NCBI GenBank assembly: GCA_035293985.1
Contig: DATGLS010000002.1
Span: forward strand, 1 to 35,473
Direction: 5' to 3'
Length of the DNA stretch: 35,473 nt
From: JAVDCA01 sp035293985
GTDB lineage: Bacteria > Pseudomonadota > Alphaproteobacteria > Rhizobiales > Xanthobacteraceae
Below are positions 31,868 through 35,473 of the stretch, piece by piece (the stretch's first letter is position 1; the number at the start of each line of letters is the position of its first letter). A program made the position numbers and the translations under genes. The notes under the pieces are model-generated. The model searched no databases. It had not been told where the DNA came from and saw only the letters and a program-made list of their open reading frames with translations.

Positions 31868-32770
31868 CTACTCGGCCGCCGCGAGCTTCGCGCCCGCGAC
31901 GCCCTGATACCAGTCGAGGATCTCGGCGCCGTTCCAGTGCAGCACGCCCTCGAAGCCCTTCACGTAATCGTAGATCGCCTCGAGATATTTGATCCGGTGC
32001 GGTTGGCCGCTGACATAAGGGTGGATCGCCAGCGCCATCACTTTCGGCCGCTTCGCGCCCTCCGCATAGAGCCGGTCGAACTGGTCCTTGGCGCGGCGCA
32101 GGAGATGCTCGCTCTCGTGATGCTGCACGATCATGATGGTGATGTCGTTGATCTCGACCGTGTAGGGCAGCGTCACCAGCGGCCCCTTGGCGGTGCGGAT
32201 CACGGTCGGCTCGTCGTCGTAGACCCAGTCGCCGATGTACTTCACGCCGGCCTCGGCGAGAATCTCCGGCGTGTCGAGCGTCTCGGTCAGCCCCGGGCCG
32301 AGCCAGCCGACCGGGCGCTTGCCGGTGAAGCGCTCGATCACGTCCATCGAGCGGTGCACCATGGCGCGCTGGTCGTCGACCTTGTGGATCGGCATCTGGT
32401 CGTAGGCGTGGCCCATGAACTCCCAGCCCTGGCGCTTCGCTTCCTCGGCGACGCGCACATAGTCCTCGCATACGCGCGCATTGGTCGCGAGCGTCGGCCG
32501 GATGCCGAGCTTCTCGTACAGCTCGAAGAAGCGCCAGGCGCCGACCCGCATGCCGTACTCGTGCCAGCTCCAGTGCGGCACGTCGGGCAGCAAGGGAACG
32601 CCTGTCGGCGCCGGGATCACCTGGCGCGCCATCGGCCGGCCGATGTCCCAGACCTCGTAGTTGACGATGCTCCAGAAGATCAGCCGCGCATTGCCCGGCA
32701 GCTCGAGTGGCGGCCGGTCGACGATCGCCGAATACGCGGCGCGCTCGCGCGGGATCATGGGGTTCGTCAT
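31868..32770 (-). CDS. Polysaccharide-deacetylase-family hydrolase (PuuE/allantoinase-like)
   Basis: The ATG at 32770 gives 300 residues with no signal peptide. The NodB-type barrel is suggested by IFWSIVNYEVW near the first strand, the metal-ligand region GHAYDQ (H121, D124), WLGPGL (156-161) and the late HP pair (H250). This cytoplasmic subgroup acts on ring amides such as allantoin or on related C-N bonds rather than on polysaccharides. In this setting it may open a heterocyclic ring formed after hydroxylation, which is inference. GAGG lies upstream. It heads a two-gene minus-strand operon with the dihydroxyphthalate-decarboxylase-like gene. Confidence 0.82.
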   Translation of the reverse strand: MTNPMIPRERAAYSAIVDRPPLELPGNARLIFWSIVNYEVWDIGRPMARQVIPAPTGVPLLPDVPHWSWHEYGMRVGAWRFFELYEKLGIRPTLATNARVCEDYVRVAEEAKRQGWEFMGHAYDQMPIHKVDDQRAMVHRSMDVIERFTGKRPVGWLGPGLTETLDTPEILAEAGVKYIGDWVYDDEPTVIRTAKGPLVTLPYTVEINDITIMIVQHHESEHLLRRAKDQFDRLYAEGAKRPKVMALAIHPYVSGQPHRIKYLEAIYDYVKGFEGVLHWNGAEILDWYQGVAGAKLAAAE

Positions 32771-32871
32771 GCAGGGGACCTCAATAAGAAGGAGCTCGCG
32801 AGACGATGATACGGGGATGCCGCAGCGCATGCCAGCGGCGTGGTGACGCTCGTTTCCCCATCGACCGCTGC

Positions 32872-32900
32872 TTGTCGACGAAATCCATTGCACCTATCAT
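32872..32900 (+). promoter_or_regulatory. Sigma-70-type promoter for the Uma2 gene
   Basis: TTGTCG (32872-32877) and TATCAT (32895-32900, five of six consensus bases) are spaced by 17 bp. Transcription would start about 22 bases before the ATG at 32930. Confidence 0.5.
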
Positions 32901-32929
32901 AACAAAGGTACCGTGCGGACATCCTCATC

Positions 32930-33505
32930 ATGGCCGGTTTTGCCGAACAAACTGCCCCCATGCTCTCGGTCGCTTCGTTCCGGACGTGGCTCGAGTCGCG
33001 GCCGGATGAAGAGCATTGGGAGCTAATCGAGGGCATCCCCATGAGGATGGCCCCACCCAATCGGTTGCATCAACGCCTCGCTTTTAATCTCACCTCCCTC
33101 CTCAGTACCGCGCTCGAGCGTCATGATCCGATGCTGGGCGTTTATCAGGACATCGGCGTGAATATTACGTCGACGGTCCCTTATGATCCGGAGCCCGATG
33201 TGGCTGTGGTCCGCGAGGACGAGAATTCTGATCCGCGCTACGCTGATCGCTTCTACCTGGCCGCCGAAATCCTCTCGGAGAGCGACGAACGAATCATGGA
33301 CAGCAAGCGCGACATCTACCGCGCCCATCCGTCCTGCACCTGCATTCTACTGGTGCGTCAGGATCGGGCGGAGATCATCGTCGATCGCCGCACGGACCGC
33401 GGCTGGAGCACGCGGACCTTGCACGCCGACGATGAACTGGCGCTGCCGGACTTCGGCCTCGCCTGCGCGGTCCGCGATGTCTATCGCAACACTCCGCTCG
33501 GCTGA
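32930..33505 (+). CDS. Uma2-family (DUF820) putative restriction-endonuclease-fold protein
   Basis: A 191-residue protein of the Uma2 family, with the PD-(D/E)xK-like arrangement D90 (PEPDVAVV), E113 (AAEILSES) and K126 (MDSKRDIY). The molecular role of the family is not established; many copies occur in cyanobacteria and some soil bacteria. The DNA is visibly less G/C-biased at codon third positions than its neighbours, which hints at separate acquisition. It stands alone, divergent from the deacetylase-like gene and with its own predicted promoter. Confidence 0.88.
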   Translation: MAGFAEQTAPMLSVASFRTWLESRPDEEHWELIEGIPMRMAPPNRLHQRLAFNLTSLLSTALERHDPMLGVYQDIGVNITSTVPYDPEPDVAVVREDENSDPRYADRFYLAAEILSESDERIMDSKRDIYRAHPSCTCILLVRQDRAEIIVDRRTDRGWSTRTLHADDELALPDFGLACAVRDVYRNTPLG

Positions 33506-33617
33506 GCCCGAAGGCATCACGTTTGCGCGAGCCTTCCGCCCCCGCTAGCCGGATCGCGCGCGGCCACTTACATTGCGACGAGCCATTTGACGCCGCGAAC
33601 GGGCAATGGAGTTTCCC

Positions 33618-34445
33618 ATGGTTGCGCTGAGCGAAATCGACACTGCTCCCGATACGATCGAGGCAACGCTCAACTACATCAACAACAACGGGGAGAAGAT
33701 TTTCACCGAGACCGCCGCGCCGGGCGGCACCGATACGCGCAGCGGCGGCAAGCCCGATCCGCGTCGGGTCATCATTCGCAACGGGCGGCTGCGCGATTTC
33801 GTCCTCGACAAGGACGGCTTCCGCTTCGTGCGCCACGACACCAACGTCGCGGACTTCTTCAACGAGAGCGAGATCCGCAGCACCTACTATGCCGAGATGG
33901 AGGCGCTCATCAAAGAGCAGAGCGGCGCCAAGCGCGTGGTGGTGTTCGACCACACGCTCCGGACGGCCGACGACGACTTGCGCGCACAGGCGAAGATCCG
34001 CGAGGTGGTGCGCCGCGTGCACAACGACTACACCGAATGGTCGGCGCCGCAGCGCGTGCGCGATATCCTGCCCGACGAGGCCGACGATCTCCTCGAACGG
34101 CGCTTCGCTATCGTGCAGGTGTGGCGGCCGATCCGCCATCCGGTCGAGACCCATCCGCTGGCGATGTGCGATTCCGCGAGCCTCTCGTTCGACGACTTCG
34201 TGATCTCCGAGCGGCGCTATCCCAACCGCATCGGCCAAACCTATGCGATCACCTACAATCCGAAGCACGAGTGGTACTGGTTCCCGCGCATGGCGCGCAA
34301 CGAAGCCCTGGTGTTCAAGGTGTTCGACTCGGCGACCGATGGCCGCGCGCGCTGGAGCGCGCATACCGCCTTCGACGATCCGACCTCGCCCGCGAACGCG
34401 CGTCCGCGCGAGAGCATCGAGATCCGCACCTTCGCGTTTTTCTGA
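33618..34445 (+). CDS. CmcJ/NvfI-family (AsaB/GA4-desaturase-like) oxidoreductase
   Basis: The second ATG (33618) is chosen because GGAG lies six bases before it; a start at 33606 would add four residues. The 275-residue protein carries family segments VHNDYTEWSAPQRVRD (H135, D137), VQVWRPIRHPV, WYWFPRM and RWSAHTAFDDPTSP (H249). These include a probable H-x-D...H iron site of 2-oxoglutarate-dependent-like oxygenases. Relatives include CmcJ of cephamycin biosynthesis and fungal AsaB-type proteins. In proteobacteria the function is unknown. Followed by a family C repeat and ptsN. Confidence 0.82.
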   Translation: MVALSEIDTAPDTIEATLNYINNNGEKIFTETAAPGGTDTRSGGKPDPRRVIIRNGRLRDFVLDKDGFRFVRHDTNVADFFNESEIRSTYYAEMEALIKEQSGAKRVVVFDHTLRTADDDLRAQAKIREVVRRVHNDYTEWSAPQRVRDILPDEADDLLERRFAIVQVWRPIRHPVETHPLAMCDSASLSFDDFVISERRYPNRIGQTYAITYNPKHEWYWFPRMARNEALVFKVFDSATDGRARWSAHTAFDDPTSPANARPRESIEIRTFAFF

Positions 34446-34461
34446 GCGCTGACCCACAAGC

Positions 34462-34616
34462 AAAACCCGGACCCGTCACCCTGAGGCGCTCGCGCGAAGC
34501 GCGGGCCTCGAAGGGCGACGGCGGATGCGGGGCCACTTGCCCGGTTGCTGCACCACCTCCGCCGATCATCCTTCGAGGCTCGCTTCGCTCGCGCCTCGAG
34601 GATGACGCGTTTGGGT
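34462..34616. repeat. Palindromic repeat family C, copy 2
   Basis: Arms CCGTCACCCTGAGGCGCTCGC and GCGCCTCGAGGATGACGCG with inner CTCGAAGGGCGACGG/CATCCTTCGAGG pairings. It lies between the CmcJ-family gene and ptsN and may be the terminator of the former. Confidence 0.7.
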
Positions 34617-34845
34617 GAGCGCCTTTCGGATAAGCTTCACGCGCGAACATCGGCGCTGCCTTCCCGCGGAAAACCGCCTCTGCGGCAAGCACTTGCGACG
34701 AGCTTGCAACGGCTGCGCCGGGTGTGTATCGCGCCCCAGCGCCTATTGACGCCCCGGGGCCGCCTCCCTATGGTCCGCCGCCCGTTGCGCCATTGTGGCC
34801 ATTGTGTTGCGCCGCCAGGCACCGCCGCATCCGGACCCCACTCAA

Positions 34846-35304
34846 ATGCCGCTCACCGATCTCGTTGCGCCGCAAGCGGTCGTTCCCGCGCTTCGGGTCA
34901 ACAACAAGAAGCAGGCGATCCAGGAGCTCGCGTCGCGTGCGGCGGAACTCACCGGCCAGAACGAGCGCGAGATTCTGGAAATCCTTCAGCAGCGCGAGAA
35001 GCTCGGCTCGACCGGCATCGGCAACGGCATCGCCATCCCGCACGGCAAGCTGCCCAAGCTCGAGCGCCTGTTCGGGATGTTCGCGCGGCTCGACCGCCCG
35101 ATCGATTTCGAGGCGCTCGACGCCCAGCCGGTCGATCTCATCTTCCTGCTGCTCGCGCCGGAACCGGCCGGCGCCGATCATCTCAAGGCGCTCGCCCGCG
35201 TGGCGCGCCTGATGCGCACGCCCGACACCGCGAAGCTGTTGCGCGACTCGCGCGACGCCGAGGCGATCTACGCCGTGCTGACGCGCACGTCGAGCAACGG
35301 GTGA
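34846..35304 (+). CDS. ptsN: PTS IIA-like nitrogen-regulatory protein PtsN
   Basis: A 152-residue EIIA(Ntr) protein, the standard length. The phosphorylated histidine H66 is in GIAIPHGKL. It receives phosphate from PtsP/NPr and regulates potassium transport, nitrogen response and carbon metabolism. The start at 34846 matches the family N-terminus (MPLTDL); an upstream GTG frame is unlikely. In related bacteria ptsN normally follows rpoN and the hibernation-factor gene, but here it follows a CmcJ-family gene and a repeat, and the IS end lies about 30 bp past its stop. Confidence 0.92.
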   Translation: MPLTDLVAPQAVVPALRVNNKKQAIQELASRAAELTGQNEREILEILQQREKLGSTGIGNGIAIPHGKLPKLERLFGMFARLDRPIDFEALDAQPVDLIFLLLAPEPAGADHLKALARVARLMRTPDTAKLLRDSRDAEAIYAVLTRTSSNG

Positions 35305-35310
35305 TTCCTT

Positions 35311-35321
35311 TCATTGCGAGC
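35311..35321. repeat. Half copy of family D repeat next to the right IS end
   Basis: TCATTGCGAGC matches the head of the intact repeat at 9988 and lies 13 bp before the shared IS sequence that begins at 35335. In the left copy the same motif is only 4 bp from the IS end. Confidence 0.55.
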
Positions 35322-35366
35322 CCACGAACCGGGCCGAAGACTGTATGTCCCTTTCCTTGCGGAGGC

Positions 35367-35438
35367 GACTCGCCCTCGATGCGAGTGCGAGGGTTACCCG
35401 GATAGGCCGGGCAGAGCCTCACGCAAGGAGGGCGAGTC
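35367..35438 (+). promoter_or_regulatory. Transposase leader: alternative hairpins that can hide the Shine-Dalgarno
   Basis: GACTCGCCCTC (35367-35377) is perfectly complementary to GAGGGCGAGTC (35428-35438), which includes most of the AGGAGGG ribosome site and ends one base before the ATG. Competing pairings use the same bases: ACTCGC/GCGAGT (35368-35373/35381-35386), CCCTCG/CGAGGG (35373-35378/35388-35393), and CCTTGCG/CGCAAGG (35355-35361/35422-35428). CCCGG/CCGGG (35397-35401/35407-35411) forms a separate stem. The arrangement resembles leaders of other IS elements that block translation from read-through transcripts. Confidence 0.55.
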
Positions 35439-35473
35439 ATGGACGAGCATATCGCAGCTTTTGTCGGGATTGA
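35439..35473 (+). CDS. IS110-family transposase, N-terminal fragment at window edge
   Basis: The visible codons give MDEHIAAFVGI followed by GA (Asp or Glu). The F-V-G-I-[D] context is that of the first catalytic aspartate of DEDD transposases of the IS110 family, a few residues from the start as here. AGGAGGG precedes the ATG by six bases. The rest of the gene is outside the window. Confidence 0.65.
   Translation, partial: MDEHIAAFVGI

Larger units (their letters stand above)
35335..35473 (+). mobile_element. Right-edge copy of an IS110-like element end
   Basis: 35335-35459 is the exact inverse of 1-125. It contains a structured leader of about 104 bases and the first codons of the transposase, and continues beyond the window. 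IS110 elements have no classical long terminal inverted repeats. In the IS110 group the leader before the recombinase gene encodes the bridge RNA, whereas in the IS1111 group it is downstream. About 104 bases is short for a complete bridge RNA, so the subgroup is undecided. Confidence 0.75.

Overview
The window is GC-rich DNA with the gene content, codon bias and interspersed palindromic repeats of an alphaproteobacterium, most likely a Hyphomicrobiales (Bradyrhizobium/Rhodopseudomonas/Xanthobacteraceae-like) chromosome. This placement is by eye; no 16S or other marker gene is present. It holds about 25 protein genes, one broken gene, two truncated insertion-sequence ends and about a dozen palindromic repeat elements. 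I found no tRNA, rRNA or CRISPR array.

Edges: positions 1-125 are an exact inverted copy of 35335-35459. Each copy carries the same leader, Shine-Dalgarno site and start of an ORF whose first residues (MDEHIAAFVGI) look like the N-terminus of an IS110-family transposase. Both transposases point outward, so the 35 kb segment lies between two oppositely oriented copies of one IS. Each copy abuts a half of a CATTGCGAGC palindromic repeat.

Left block (147-11126, all minus strand): a Rieske-FAD ferredoxin-reductase-like protein. Then comes an operon, in transcription order: FAD subunit, molybdopterin subunit 1, UbiD-type decarboxylase, [2Fe-2S] subunit, molybdopterin subunit 2. This is a xanthine-dehydrogenase/CO-dehydrogenase-type molybdenum hydroxylase with two large subunits but one small and one medium subunit. 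Upstream of it is a TctC-type solute-binding protein.

Middle block (11312-16757, plus strand): a promoter, a fused TctA-TctB transporter, two cupin proteins and a second UbiD-family protein. Together with TctC on the opposite strand these look like uptake plus catabolism of a carboxylated (probably aromatic or heteroaromatic) compound.

Further genes (16958-26631): a luciferase-like flavin monooxygenase; a large membrane-tethered BTAD/TPR regulator carrying an in-frame palindromic repeat; a small membrane protein; a ThDP-dependent decarboxylase-like enzyme; an ACMSD-like amidohydrolase overlapping a malate/lactate dehydrogenase-family gene; and a Gfo/Idh/MocA oxidoreductase.

Right block (26925-35304): an exported single-haem protein, a secreted alpha/beta hydrolase, a truncated SDR, a cupin with a histone-like basic tail, a 4,5-dihydroxyphthalate-decarboxylase-like protein, a polysaccharide-deacetylase-like hydrolase, a Uma2 nuclease-fold protein, a CmcJ/NvfI-family protein and ptsN.

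Taken together (inference) this is an accessory catabolic region. It combines hydroxylation (Mo enzyme, LLM enzyme), prFMN-type decarboxylation (two UbiD proteins, but no UbiX here), possible ring opening (cupins) and later hydrolase/dehydrogenase steps. The substrate cannot be named from the sequence.
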